64,000 bases of DNA from Nissolia schottii (lineage: Eukaryota > Streptophyta > Magnoliopsida > Fabales > Fabaceae). Shown here one piece after another: positions 36,601-49,643 of this stretch (its first letter is position 1; each line of letters starts with the position of its first letter). Both the position numbers and the translations under genes were made by a program. Below the pieces are notes generated by a model, which was not told the DNA's origin, made no database searches, and was given only the letters and a program-made list of their open reading frames with translations. Location: positions 916,928 through 980,927 of the forward strand of contig QANU01006985.1 of NCBI GenBank assembly GCA_003254905.1, written 5' to 3'.

Positions 36601-39168
36601 GTTGTTGTCTAATTATGCATGCACCATCCATCAAAAGCAACAATCAATACTTATTACATGAAAACAAAACAACAGGATTGCCATAAACAACCTATTTTTC
36701 AAACCTTACAGAATACAAAAGATATCCAGCTTTTCACAGATTAACTTGGGTGAAAAACCATTCAAATAAGACAAAGTCCTGGCTAGGAAAACAGAACATG
36801 TAGAAGTTCATTGTATAAGATTTTGAGTTATACATTAATATAGCTTAGCAACAAAAACGAGAAGTGTCATAAAATATATAAAGACCTGTTTCTTAAAGGG
36901 AAAATCTTCATCAGGCAGTTTTTGCAGGTCTTCCAAGTTTTTGAGTATTCCTCTCATTAAATAAGGAGAATACTTTCCTGCATTAAAAATGGCAAAGTCC
37001 CAAATATTAATAATGAGCAGTTGACACCATGCTACAATTTGAAGAATGATTGAAAAAAAAAAAGCAACAACAAATCAGAACTGAAACAAATAATGAAACC
37101 AGGAGAAAGGTCATCCATGATTTAGAAACATGTATAAAAATATAAGAAATGATAATTCTTAGCCTCTCCTAATCAATTCACCAGCAAATTAAACATGTCA
37201 GTACAAGAAAGAAGAATGAGACTTGACAGCAATCAAAGTACCTAATCTATGAAACATAGCTGAAACAACATGAAATACTCTGTCCCAGATAGCAGTATAG
37301 CGATAATCAAGTAAACTCTCAACAGTTGCAACGACTTTTTCAATAATGGTTGGCCCTGTCTTCCTTGATTCTTTGTTATCGCTCAAAGAGATCTGATCCA
37401 CTCCCTGCTTAATCAAACTTTCATCAATACAAGAATTTATCATGCTCTTGAGTGCATCAGTAGCTGCGTATATCGCCTCTTCATGTTCAGATGCCAAAAT
37501 ATCTGCACATTCAAAGTAAAAAAGAATACTTCCATGATTAACTTTTCAAAACATGTAAGCATGTGCACACAGCCACACACACACACAAAAAAAAAAAACT
37601 TAAGTTCCTATTTTAACAATATCAACATTACATCATTCAAAAAGTAAAATTGCATACAGTATCTTACCTTTGAGAGCATTAAATACAACAGGGAGCTTAA
37701 TTACACATATTTGCCGGTTAAGAGAATAAACTTTATTCATTCCAGCACCAAGCAAGCGAGCCGTAAATGTCATTCCTTCCCCAGATGTCTCATTTGATGA
37801 GATAGAAAGAGCCAACAAGCTTAACAAATCAAGCAGTTGCTCAGGGGGAACTTCTGATGCTGGGTAAAGACAAAGAAAACTCAAGCCATCTGTTATGCGC
37901 CTCGTGACTGGAGGTTGGCGTAGATCCAATAGAGTTTTGTAGTATTTAAGAATCTTTGCCTTGTAATTCAGCGACATAAAAAGAAGGCATTCTTTTAAAG
38001 CATCAAGAATATACAGAACCTGCTGGGCTGCACCAGCAACAGAAGATTTGTCAGCACCAGCATCTTCTCCACCAGCCAGCAGAAGAAGCCTTTCAAGAAG
38101 ATTCGTCACTCTCTCACTTGCACAGGCCAATGGCGAAGAGTTTTGAAAGTTTAGCAAGACCGCACGAAGGCACAAATGAGATTGCCTTCGAACCTGTTAA
38201 AAGACCTAATTAGCGCACACAAGATCCAAGTAGACACCATAGTTTAGCAAGCAGTCCCTGTCTTTAAACAGGACCGAAAACAATCATGTTAAAATGCCAA
38301 CCAGAAGCTACATGATATGACCATCCAGCAGACACTATTTCAGCACAGCTGGTCCAAACTATACAAACTGTCCTCGACTCATATTCAGAACACTGGACGC
38401 AGGAAAGAAACAAAGCACATACATACAAACAAACATTAAAAGTTAAACAAATTCCAAAATGTCTCACTTTGAAATACCATTTTCAAAATTTGAAACTTTT
38501 CATTTAGGAAGATAAAAAAGGATGACAATGATGATGGGAGTTTAAACACTAGGAAGGGCCAAACCAAAGGTAGTGTACAATTCCTATTAGAATAGAATCA
38601 GATTACCCTCAGCTACGTTAACTCCCTAGTGACAATTCTGTGTTTGAATTCACAGAGAAGTCAATACCTTAGGTCTTGAATCAGTGAGGAACCCCAACAA
38701 CACATCGAACAACGAAGACACGTCGGACCAGTTGACGCTGTCCCTGTTGATCAACAAATGCGAGAGGCACTTCAACCCGGAGACAACTGCGATCTCCGAA
38801 GCCGACGGCGACCTGAGAACTCGCACCAGCTCCTCCGACAAGAACTCCCTTTGCTTCTTCAGCACCGCGACGGGTACTCTGGAGACGAGGAGGGAGAGGA
38901 TTGCGAGAAGCGCATCGACGACGTGGCTGGGAGGGTTCGCTTCCAATGCGATGCGGTCCAGGGAAGAGCACGCGGCGCCGAAGTACGCGACGGGGGAGGA
39001 TGGGAGCCTGTGGTCCTTGAGCTCCTGAGACATGGCGCCGACGACGGCGCAGAGGTACTGGTGGCTCTCGCTGGCGGAGCCGGCGAAGCGAGAGAGGATC
39101 GATTCGCAGAAATCGTGGTTTGCTCCTTCGTCGGAGAATGATGGAGCGTCCATTTCGAAGTCATCCAT
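30687..39168 (-). CDS. RRP12: RRP12-like ribosomal RNA processing protein (18 exons)
   Basis: A HEAT-repeat protein that by homology helps rRNA processing and export of pre-ribosomal subunits. Exons in order of translation: 39168-38668, 38193-37668, 37502-37242, 36977-36886, 36409-36200, 36119-35718, 35340-35162, 35006-34913, 34819-34763, 34409-34269, 34131-34060, 33269-33156, 32967-32806, 32715-32587, 32442-32341, 32260-32181, 31722-31582, 31257-30687. All introns are GT-AG and every junction keeps frame, giving 1277 residues, close to the family's usual length of about 1200-1300. The NUC173-type region lies at roughly residues 380-620 (ending in LWSLLPSFCNYP). The last exon is charged: acidic SDESDDEPLD near its start and a basic KKTHKKGGKGKKM tail that fits nuclear or nucleolar localisation. 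The first ATG (MDDFEMDAPSFSDEG) was chosen because an in-frame acidic N-terminus follows and a telo-box lies just upstream. I saw no damage. Whether other paralogues exist cannot be told here. Confidence 0.93.
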
Positions 39169-39187
39169 TGTCGCCGGAAAATGCAGT

Positions 39188-39356
39188 AAAACCCTACTTG
39201 CTCCGGCGGCAGCAAAGGTTTACGCACAGCGAGAGAGAGAGAGGGGGGGGTTTATGAATGAATGAGCAAAAGAAGGGTTTTTGGGCCGTTTTGTTTGTTA
39301 AGGCGGTTAAAGATGCGTTTATGAATACGCGGGAAATATTGGGCTTCTTGGCCCAG
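39188..39356 (-). promoter_or_regulatory. Telo-box and site II-like elements upstream of the RRP12-like gene
   Basis: An AAACCCTA telo-box lies at 39189-39196, 21-28 bases before the ATG. TGGGCC (39282-39287), TGGGCT (39340-39345) and GGCCCA (39350-39355) are site II-type motifs. In plants, telo-boxes together with site II elements (bound by TCP factors) mark growth-regulated promoters of ribosomal-protein and ribosome-biogenesis genes. The match of motif set to gene function is the support here; no TATA box is evident. Confidence 0.7.
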
Positions 39357-39364
39357 TCCAACTT

Positions 39365-42000
39365 ACTATTGGGGCAGTCCAACTAGAATCTACCTAAATA
39401 GATTTTGTCAAATGAGAAATGGTAACTGACTAGTATTGGAAGTCCTCAAACTTCAGAAAATCTGGCCCAAATGAGATTGGCCTATTGTTTATGCAGATAA
39501 TTATTATGTTGGGATTTGGAAAAGGAAATTGTAAATAAAATATTCATAGTCATGACTAATATATACATATATGGAGATATCAATTTTAATTTTGATATAT
39601 TTTTATTCCATTCTTTACGTAATCATTCAATCATGTATACTATGTTTCATGAATACTATGCTGTGAAAATTATTTAATTTCATAACCTTTTTTTTTTTTT
39701 ACAGAACATCATAACTAATGTAAGGTGATGTCCAAGACGATCCTTGAAAGTTAGTGAGCATGATACACCTTAACATAAAAAACAAGGTGCATCATGGATA
39801 TATATCATCTACAGATGTGTACTAAAACTATAGAAGTTTGAATGAGAATGCAAATATTCAAAATTTTATGTCATTTTATTGTTGTATTTGAAATTAATGG
39901 ATGTTTAGTTAGGAATTATGATGCTTATTTAAATAGGAAGCAAAATGAGAAATGAAATAGTTTATTTACAATTTTTTCAGCTTCATTTTTTAATGGATAT
40001 TATTTTTTATTTTTTTGTTTGAGATAACATCGACTCATTTTAGGTTTTGTTCAAACTCAAGTTTTAACTCAAGCCAAAGATGATTGGGTCTATTAGGTTA
40101 TAGGTCAAGTTTAAATCTTTAAAATTGATCTGGTCAGGTTTGGGTAAAGACAAACCCGACCCGACCCAACCCAACCCATGTACACTCCTATGTATCACCC
40201 ATACAAAAAATTTGCTTAGCAATTTATGGAGCAAACCCATAGGCCGACAAGTGTAGAGATCTAGTTGCAAAAATTCTCCTTCACAGTTCAATGTGAAAAA
40301 AAAAAATTTAATCTTTTCAATAATCACCAACAATTAGATAGATTATTTGAAGTCCATTTTCTTTTCATCTTGTTGGGTTCTTAATTGTTAAGAATTGAAG
40401 AATTTTGGCACTCTATGATTTTGGGTCACAAGCAAATTTTATTTTATTTTTATGGTTTCCAAGTTTCAACGACCATTTGGGAATGATAGCAACCCATTTG
40501 GAGGAGACCTTGAATCAATCATTTATCATCTCATTTGAAGGTTGCGTTAGATGCGCAACTGCGTCTACTAGATTAGTTGTGTTCGGGCAGTAGTAGTGGT
40601 GCTATGAAGATACAGTCACTTAAGGAGAAGCGGGGAAAGAAGACCAGTTATTCACATTTCAACCGCTTATAGCAGGTTGTAGTCAATTGTGGTCTAGCGT
40701 ATGCCACACGGACCATCATGCTCACTAATTCTAAGGTGCATAAAAGACATCACCACTAATGTCATATATATCAATGTGAGGTTCGTCAGTGGTGTGTCTT
40801 ATACTCATTAATTTTGAATTTGAATCATGAAAATGAAAAAAAAATAAAATAAAATCATTCTCGTTGAGATATCTATACACTTCATAAAAGAGCCTAGTCT
40901 GCATACCGTTAGTTTAATACAGACAAAAACATATATAATCAATTTCATGTAGGTGGTAATCTTCAATTATACTTTAATCAGTGATATGTCCCTTCCCCGG
41001 TTTACCATGAAGCCAGATAGATGGTATCACAACTTGGCTGTAGAACTATAAAAGCTGATACAAGTTGTTACTCAACTTGAGCCTACACAGGATACATATA
41101 CAGTAAGCTATGGCCAGTTGAGTATTTGCCAATATATATAGTCAAATCTTGGGAGTAATCACGTGGGGACTATTAAGAGTGACAAATCTCAGTCGTACAA
41201 GTCATGTGACTGAATTATGCTTCTCATTCGATTTCGTTTTTCTATATGATTCCAGTTATTATTCTATGTAGACCAAATAAAGAGAGGACCCAAACCCGTA
41301 AAGGACAAAAAGAAAGTCAAGAACACGTATGCGAGTATTTACAAGCGGAGCGAGTTGCAAGCTATTTATTATTTAATGTTACTAACTTGATGCTTTTAGA
41401 CGAAGCCATGTGTGTGTAGATCGAAAAATCCTAAACACTATCAAAACTAAAATAAGGTCCATGAATTAATTTATAAGAATTTTAGACATATAAGAATTAT
41501 TTGAGTTTATGATATGTCACTGTATAAATATTATATTAAAAATTAATAATTATCATATTGAATCACATAATACATTAATATGTCTCACTAAATTATAAAA
41601 TTATAATAAAATTTGATAAATTTAGTTCTAAAATTAGTCAAAAAAAAGGATTTAATATGATGAAATATTTATCCATCCCCATAAAACAAGTGAGAAAACA
41701 AATAAAAATAAAGATTAAAGAAAATTCTATATTAGCAAGTAATTAAATTTAAACAGAGATCAATTGTAGCAGTATCATAGTAGAAATTCAAAATAACATA
41801 CGAAGGCTCAATGTTACATCTTTGTAGCAAAAACCAGTACAAAATCAAAAGATTTAAAAAATAAAAAGAAAAGAAAGAAAAAACCATACAATATAAACAC
41901 AGACTTCAACCCAAAAAAAAAAAAAAAAACACTTGCACGCACACCACTAGTAATCACAAAAATTCTAAAGAGTTACACGCATTCGGAGGCATCATCATTA
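39365..42000. other. AT-rich intergenic spacer
   Basis: No gene is supported. It contains a hAT-like MITE remnant (40035-40190), several A or T homopolymers and a poly-A run at 41915-41929. The short block GTTAGTGAGCATGAT at 39751 has a diverged complement around 40700-40720. Confidence 0.5.
40035..40190 (-). mobile_element. hAT-like MITE remnant
   Basis: The minus strand begins TAGGAGTGTACATGGGTTGG and continues into repeated GGGTC/GGGTT units, a terminus type common among plant hAT MITEs. The opposite end is unclear. Confidence 0.4.
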
Positions 42001-42007
42001 TCATTCT

Positions 42008-42607
42008 TCAGTTATTGTCATCAGAAGCAGCACCGAGTCGAGTGATAAGGTAGAGGGCGTTGCTGGTCAGCATCCCTACGCCCCTCACCCTTCTCTCCAC
42101 GTCCGCCCTCACCTTCCCGTCGCCGTCGTCGCCCTTGAACCCCTCCACGCACGTGCTGCCGTCCGTCATCGCCGCGCTGGTCCACGTCTGCGCGTTGCTC
42201 ACGTGCCACTCGAACGACGCCGTCCCCTCGCGCATGCGCCGCAGCTCGGCCACCGTGAGCCTCAGCTGGTCCACCGAGTCCGAGATCTGTGTGGCGCAGT
42301 CGGTGACGGCGGCACGCTGCCTCTTGGGGGACTGCTGGAGGAGCTGGGACTGGAGGGTGGCGAGGTAGGCGGAGAGGGTGCGGGCGCGGGAGAGGGTGAC
42401 GGTGACGGCGGCCTGGGCGAGGTTCAAGGGGGTGGCGGATGGGTTGGCGGCGAAGGCGGAGAGGGTTTGGAGGCAGAGGGCTGGGTACCTGGCGTGGCTG
42501 CACGATGAGCGGAGCAGATCTTGCGATGGTGCGGCGGCGGAGCAGGAGAGAAGCAAGAGGAAGAAGAGAGGGGTGAGAATGAGAGAGTGATAACTATGAG
42601 TTTGCAT
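42008..42607 (-). CDS. Secreted PMEI/invertase-inhibitor domain protein (21 kDa protein-like)
   Basis: An intronless gene of 199 residues. Residues 1-26 form a signal peptide with a Leu/Phe core (LTPLFFLLLLS) ending SAAA, so the product should enter the cell wall. The mature part matches the plant invertase/pectin methylesterase inhibitor fold: four Cys at 36, 45, 104 and 153, which in this family pair 1-2 and 3-4, and the C-terminal motif AQTWTSAAMTDGSTC. Family members bind and inhibit pectin methylesterases or acid invertases; which target applies cannot be told from sequence. I chose the ATG at 42607 because it starts the signal peptide; an in-frame ATG at 42718 would add 37 polar residues ahead of the signal. 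The gene is strikingly GC-rich compared with its surroundings. A TATA box lies upstream. Confidence 0.92.
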   Translation of the reverse strand: MQTHSYHSLILTPLFFLLLLSCSAAAPSQDLLRSSCSHARYPALCLQTLSAFAANPSATPLNLAQAAVTVTLSRARTLSAYLATLQSQLLQQSPKRQRAAVTDCATQISDSVDQLRLTVAELRRMREGTASFEWHVSNAQTWTSAAMTDGSTCVEGFKGDDGDGKVRADVERRVRGVGMLTSNALYLITRLGAASDDNN

Positions 42608-42771
42608 TTTTCTTTTCTTTTTTTTAGGGTTTTGGGAAAGGAAAGAGGAGTGTGAGAGGGTTTTTGTGTGCTTCGTTGTTAGAAAGAAGGTAGAATGGTG
42701 AGTATGTGGTTGGCGCAAGATGGATGCGGGTAGAGTGGAGTAGGGTACAATGAGGGCAACTAATTAGGTGG

Positions 42772-42778
42772 TTTTATA
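42772..42778 (-). promoter_or_regulatory. TATA box of the PMEI-like gene
   Basis: Minus-strand TATAAAA, about 165 bases upstream of the chosen ATG (42607). It supports the downstream start codon, with a leader of about 130 bases. Confidence 0.6.
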
Positions 42779-42789
42779 GGGCGAGTTTG

Positions 42790-43700
42790 GTTTTTTGTTA
42801 GACAAATCCGTATGACCTCATGACAATTTCTTTTTATATGTATATATAATAATACTGCAAGGGTGATTGATACTTGAGGAGGGACAACATATCATAGATG
42901 TAAACCTCATAATGTCTTATTAAAATAGTGACAATGTGTCTATAATTTTAGAACGATACAAATGACATTTCTTTTTATCTCTATATACTTCACAAGCCAT
43001 CATAAGATGAATGAAAATCATTTCGTAGCACTTAAAGTAGACACTTGACACTCTAATAAAACAAGAGAATGAGATAAAGAAAATGAAGATTAAAAATACA
43101 CGAACTCTTTACTTTTGTGAGTACATGTTGAGAATGTCTACAATTTTAGCAAAATGTTATATCTTTTTTACTTTATTAATTTATAAAAAAAATTATACAC
43201 TAAAATAAATATTTTTAAGATATTATTTATATTTATTTTTTATTAATTTAAATGTGCAACAAGATTTGTAAGTTGAGTAATAGAAAGATAGTCTAATGCT
43301 CAAATTTTAAAAAGTGTAAATATCACCTCTTTAAGATACAAGGCACCATTTTTATCTTTCTCTATGGTCAACTTACTTTTCATATTCTTTGAGTTTACGA
43401 TATACTCACCTACACCCGACTTAGGTTTACAAGTAGAGGGCAATTAATGTCCCAGTTGATTATTTGGAAGGTTATTTTATTTATTGTTTATCACGCTACG
43501 TGTACAATTATTTTCATGAAAGAAAAATATTTATAAACCTTGAGGGAAAAAAAGGGCTACGTTAATGATTATAAGCAATGATGCACGCAAGAACGGAATC
43601 ATTCAAGAACAATAGTCTTAGCGAATAGCGAGTTCTTTACTATTCATTTCAAGTATCAAGACGTATAGGTGTTAAATAAAAATTGTCTCTCTAATAAGTT
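42790..43700. other. Intergenic spacer, no gene seen
   Basis: AT-rich sequence with no coding or repeat signal that I can support. Confidence 0.5.
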
Positions 43701-43705
43701 ATTAT

Positions 43706-44024
43706 TGTTAAGAATAATATATATTATATTTGATTTGATCAGATATTATATTATTCTTAATAATTATTATGTAACAAGTAGCAATGGGCATATGGCCCAA
43801 TAACCCTCTTGGTGTCTAGGATATTATAAATAGTGAAATAATGGAATTAGAGGGTATGGAATTAGTTATTGTTTGATCATAACCCCTCTCTCTAGGATTT
43901 CTATCTTCTCTCTAGTTCCTCTTCTTCCTTAGGAAGAAGCTTTATCTCTTTCATTGTATGGAAGTTCATATACAATTACTCATTATCCTCTACAATTCCT
44001 CCATTACAATTTCATCTCATTACA
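43706..44024 (+). repeat. Long terminal repeat with internal promoter motif
   Basis: 319 bp with TG/CA ends. The first 60 bases contain an inverted repeat (TTAAGAATAATAT at 43709 and ATATTATTCTTAA at about 43748). Confidence 0.75.
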
Positions 44025-44157
44025 AGTGGTGCTTTCATTGAACACCATGCCGGCGGTTACCGCTTCCCATGGTGGTTCGGAGAGCTCAAACCATGTTCTG
44101 TTGTGTGCCGTTCTGCCGGTGTTTGACGGTGAGCACGGCTACTGGTGGAATAAATAA
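43706..44157 (+). mobile_element. LTR retrotransposon remnant: one LTR, primer site and gag stub
   Basis: The LTR (43706-44024) starts TGTTAAGAAT and ends CATTACA, so it has TG...CA ends, and it contains a TATAAATAG promoter motif (43825-43833). Two bases further on, TGGTGCTTTCATTGA forms a primer-binding site (44027-44041). An ATG at 44048 opens 36 codons reading MPAVTASHGGSESSNHV and then LPVFDGEHGYWW, like the N-terminus of a copia-type gag (a FDGxNYxxW-like motif). Coding then stops in AT-rich sequence and no second LTR was found, so the rest of the element was lost. Confidence 0.78.
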
Positions 44158-47100
44158 TAATATTAGTTTATTATATATTATTATTACATATTATTATTTA
44201 GTTTATTATAAATAATAAAAAATTCTTTTGAGCTTCGACTTCTTTGTGTATAATAATAAGAAGAAGAAGAAGAAGAAAAAGTGGTCATCGATTTTTAAGT
44301 CTCAAAGAAACAGATGGCACAGGCAACCAGAGTGGCGTTTGATTTTAATTATACTTCTTAATTATACTTAAAGTGAGAAAGAGCTTGTGCTTTCTCAATT
44401 CACATGCTTGACTGCTAAGTAACACTACTTATGTTAGGTAAGCAATATTTTTCCCACATAAGCCAGTCACACACATAAAATACTTAATAGTCAAAACGAT
44501 CCCAATTATAGACAGCTTACAATAAAATTTGAGCTACTAATTAATTTGTCTAAGATTCACCCAATAAATTTATCGGAGGGTTCTCCCAACGAGGCTCCTA
44601 TTAAGTCAACTTTTTAGATATATTAGAGTGCTCACCCAAAACACAGCTTCTAAAGTTCATCTCAAATTCTGAAGTACTACTAGTATACTAGAAAATTCTT
44701 TTCGAGTTCATGAAGCACTCAACATTGAAAGTTGTATCAAGATAAGTATAAGCATGCAGATTTGGCGGATTACAGCTTGTGACGTGTCAAACTCCAAGGA
44801 GCAATGCTTATCAGTAGTATCATCGGTCTCCTATGGATTACTTAGTTTACAAGAATTATAAATTAAATAAATATATAAAAGTATAATTTAACATTTACAA
44901 ATTACTTTTTAATGGTCATTTTACTCCTTTTTCTTATGCGTATGGGTGTTTGGTGGCTATGTTGTGGTTTCAAGTGAGCATGAATAATTAAGTTTGAAAT
45001 AAGTGAAAATTATATATTTCATATAATTCATGCATAACTTTAATATTTAAATTAAGATGTGATATTTAATTTGTTTTTACGACTGTTTTTTTACTTCAGT
45101 ATAGATCTCTTTTAATTTTGGGCCTTCTAATTTAACCCACAATTTCTTCCTTGACAATATGATGTGACCTAGGTCTTGTATATATATAAAAAAGGTTACA
45201 TCCTATGTAGTTTTATGTTAAACTAAGGTATTTATAATGCCTATGCTTTTGGAGTAGTCATCAGTTGCTATGTGGGTACCCATCAATTATTATGTTTTTG
45301 GTAGTGGGTCAACAATTAATCATCACTCAAATTGGGCTTTCAGAAATGGCTGATGTTTGATGGGCGTTTGCTTCATAACATTAGCAAATTGATATTTGTT
45401 ACTTTTAGGTTGTGGCCCATTGGACTAGTGGTTTTGGGCTCTGCTATTCCGCTTTATTCTCTCTCTTTGCTTTTTTTTTAATTTAAAAAAAAAAACAAAA
45501 ATCTTAAAGATATATCCTCATCATGTTTCAGTTTTAAGCGTGGGCAACTCTCCGAAATTCGAACCATGATTTGGCAAGAATCATAAATTAGCCCCATACC
45601 GTAAACGGAACCTCAATTAATTCTCTCTATCCCTTCTTATGCTTTCATAACAATGTAACAATGTTATGGTAACAACTAAAGTAGATAATTTTATGAGAAC
45701 CATACTCTCAAATATATAAAGTTATACCATGATAAATTTTACTCCTTTATGAAGGTAATTGTGCCATGATTATTAATTTTGATTGTCATATTATCAATTT
45801 TTTTCTATCATCTATGACTGTCTCGATTCCTTTGCATGCTCTATGGAAGACGGTAGAACGAATGCGAGGCTGCTCCATTTGGTTCAGTGAGCGTAAAGCA
45901 TTCCAAGTTATCACTTTTAGAGGTCGTTGCTCGCTGCCCGGAACTAAAAGCTCTGATCAGAGTAAAATCATACAATTCATCCTAAAACCTAGTGATAGTG
46001 ACTAGTGCAATTTTTGGTGAATTGGCATCTATTAATTGTCCAGTTTTAGTCTATGATCATATATGTATACCCGATAATCATTATTATCCCAAGCAAATGA
46101 AATTTTTGTCCAACTACAATGTAGATAAATAATAAGCAAGAAAAAACGAAAAATCATCATCAGTTCTGCTTGGAACCTATAGGTTGAACAGAAAATTGCA
46201 AGCACAATCGAAGTAAAAGATGGCAACCGATCAGTTTTCCCTTTCGCTAGCTAACTCTCCTTTGCTATTCAAGTCCAAGACGCATTTGTTTGGAAAACGA
46301 CAAACTTAAATTGGTATATAACTAGCTAGGGTGACCTTTTCCTTCCACTATACAAAGAATGTGCCAGTGACTGTGCATATATATTATTATATATTATTAT
46401 TAGACCTATGTTTTAGTACATCGATAATTTCTGAAAGCGAAAGATACTTCTGCTTAATTTACAATAAGCTCAATTGAACATGGACCTCCCTGATCAGTGT
46501 CTCACCATCAACTAGCTAGCCATCATATATAATTCTTGTTCGGCATACTGTATAGGAATATTCTCATAATGTGCCAGGTCTATAAAGACTGAAGTGGATT
46601 GAAATACTATTTTCCATATTTATGGCAGACCAAAAAATAAGAGTAGTTACATTATCAATTCATCTCCAAAGCTCATTTACAACCACTTCACAATAATAAT
46701 AATAATAATAATAGCTCAACTAGAGTTTTCTTTCCCTGTTTCAATATTTGTTCAGAAATATTAGTATGGTAAAAAGTGCGGTACAGGCCAATATTTTTGC
46801 AAGTTGAATAAATAATTTATAAAAAAAAATTTGACAATGTAAATAAAAAATATACACACATATGATAAAATAACATAAAGTAACTCCATATTCCTAATTC
46901 CATAATATGGACAAATAAAACATTTTGGAGTCTTGTTATCACTAATTATGTAACACAAAATATAGTTCAACACAAAAGATATCATGTCCCTAAAGTTAAA
47001 ATAATGTCTTGTTTACAAACCAATTTTATTTTTCAATTCGTGTTTTCTTAAAATTAATTTCAACTCGCAAGCTAACCCACCTTGTCTGCACCCCCACTTC

Positions 47101-49643
47101 ATCCCACGTCAACCTACGAGTTAAATGGGTTAGCTAGCTTGAGCCACAAAAACTTAAACAAACTCAAAATTTGTGTATGTCTTGTCAAAATGCAGGTGGC
47201 CAGCCCATCCCTCCTGCCAAACCCATTTTGTCATCCTTATGAGATATATTACTGTTTTATTTATGAAAAAGTCGGTGTATAATAAAATAGGTGTTAACAT
47301 ACAACTAACGTAATATTATACATAAAAATATTCATAATTAATAGACAAATAAAAAATAATTATTTTATTAGTAATAAGTCAAGATTCATTTAAAATAATA
47401 ATGGTTATACATTAGTATAATATTTGGTACACGTAGCACCACTCTTTATTTTTAGACTGAAATAATACTAGTATTGACCAAAAAATAAATATATGTTCTA
47501 AAAATGTGTGGATATCAAAACTTACGTAATATAACCATATAACGAATCTATCGTTAGGATAAGCCAGGAGGCAGATATGAGGTGCCGCCTACAGTGCTAG
47601 TAACTAATAAGTGGTAGAGAGGAAAATGCACCATGAAATGAAATGTCATTGATTGTCTTGCTCATTCTTTTCGTGGGGGCTACTGTTGCTTGCGGCTTCT
47701 CTACCTATAACATTAAATTTGTCTTAAAATTCATTATATAATTGAATAGCATGTCTTTAAGCTTAAGTGATACTTATATTGAACATACACGAAATGGTTT
47801 TAGTGTAAACCAACAGAACCCAACTCTCTTAATTAGCATACCTATTAAATTAATCACGTTATTGATCTTTGGCTGATATCGTGGGATTTGTCATTTGGTT
47901 GTTAGGGCTTCCCAAGATTTTCCTATATATTCCTTTCTTTCTTCTTAATTTTATTTAGGTTGAAAAGGGTTTCACAATAATTGACACTTAATTTTTTATT
48001 TTTTTAAGTACATTTATAAATTAATGTATTTAAACACAATTTGTATACACTATTTTATAAATGCATAAAATGATGGAAGTGATAATTATTATGAAGGAAA
48101 AAAAAAACAGTATACATTGATTGAGTGGAAAAGGTACACTAATTGAAGAACTTGATTATATATCTAAAGTAATATTTAGAAATTTAGTTTTATATATTTT
48201 TTTCTTCCGTATATTTCGTTATATGATTTCACTATTATTATTTATGCATATTCAAGTTAATTTATCATCCTAAAAATAGAAAGAAACCATCCCACTTTAA
48301 ATAAATGAAGTCGTGTGCGTAATTTTCAAGCAATTTAGCAAATGATTATGAAACTCTCTGGACAGTTTCAAGGGTGACCACAGCCACCAAATACATGATA
48401 GCTACAAGTGATGTGTCACTTACGAAGGCCACGACAAACCTATTAATCTGACAATTAGGGTTGTCATGATTTGTTTTAGTAATTATTATACATATTGGCA
48501 TATTCTCAACTAATCGAGAATATTACTCCTTTTTTTCCTTTTACCACCAACCCTATATTTATTTATATTTTTAGTAATCAAATTTCACTATAAATGTAAT
48601 TAATTAATTATTATAATTATTTTTTCAAACACAAATTTATCTTCTTAAGTCTCAAACATGAATTTTTTTTATTAAAGAGATCAACTTATCTACCAATGGA
48701 TCAACTGAGTGAACCTGATGTATCATCATCGGTAAACTTATCAGCTAGCTCTAAAATTACTCTGATATTTTGGCAACGTAGATAACTTAAATTACCCCAT
48801 TATTGAGTTTTTAGTGGATGGGAATTTTCTTTAGCACCGCCGCGCCCACTTGACAGCGTATTGTTTAATTGAATTGAAACGTGTGGCCACCAAACATGAC
48901 AATAATATGATTCATTTAAAGCCTTTTTGCCCTTTCCCAGCTCAGATACTACTAGTACCATTCAACAACCATGCTGTTGCCTTTTTTTTTTTTAATTTCT
49001 TTTCATCACGTTCAATATAGTCCAGTCATTTGAGAGAAATAGATCATTTTAATTTAATTTGTTATCAATTATTATAATGTGTCATTTTTTATTATTAATT
49101 TTTTTCATATATAAATTTAATCATCTTAATTTATGGTAAAAATTAACACTTGAGAATATAACACTTACAATAAAACAAATTGAGGTCCTCATATTAATAA
49201 TATTAGTTAAGTTATACTTCACCAGAAAACAACCCAACCCACTCACTCTTCCATTACCAATTTACTCCTCCACCATTTGAACAACTAAATTCATTTTTTC
49301 TAACATTGTAAATTAATTACATAACATTCATAAGAATCCCGTGCAGTAACACACTAAAAAGTTTGTCATACTCATCAATGATGTAAATGAATTAAGAATA
49401 AGTAACCAGGACTAATTAAATTGCAATTAACAACGAGATGAAGAACCGCACGCAAAGCTTGCTTTTAAAATTGCGTTTAAAATTCGAGATCCAGAAGCAC
49501 GAACGATGATGATCCTAATGCATATATACATTCTCAATAATCTCTCATTCTTACTGGAGAGAGACTAATCAATTCCAATTCCATAGTACCACCACAAATC
49601 TATATACACAGAGCCTCTATCTAATTAATTTAAATAATTTTTA
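44158..49643. other. AT-rich intergenic spacer
   Basis: No gene is supported. A GAA microsatellite lies at 44261-44280 and an AAT one at 46692-46712. A G+C-richer patch at 45835-45980 is open on the plus strand for about 60 codons but shows no recognisable motif. Confidence 0.5.

Noticed and set aside
38684..39227. Several long frames on both strands over the first RRP12 exon
   Set aside because: They are shadows of a GC-rich exon; only the MDDFEMDAP frame joins in frame with the following exons.
42021..42508. Alternative frames, Arg/Pro/Gly-rich, across the PMEI-like gene
   Set aside because: They are out-of-frame readings of a GC-rich gene and lack the signal peptide and Cys pattern.
42608..42718. 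Longer PMEI-like protein starting at 42718
   Set aside because: It would bury the signal peptide behind 37 polar residues, and TATA spacing fits the 42607 start.
45765..46005. 79-codon plus-strand frame in a G+C-richer patch
   Set aside because: No motif or splice support could be seen; kept only as a spacer remark.
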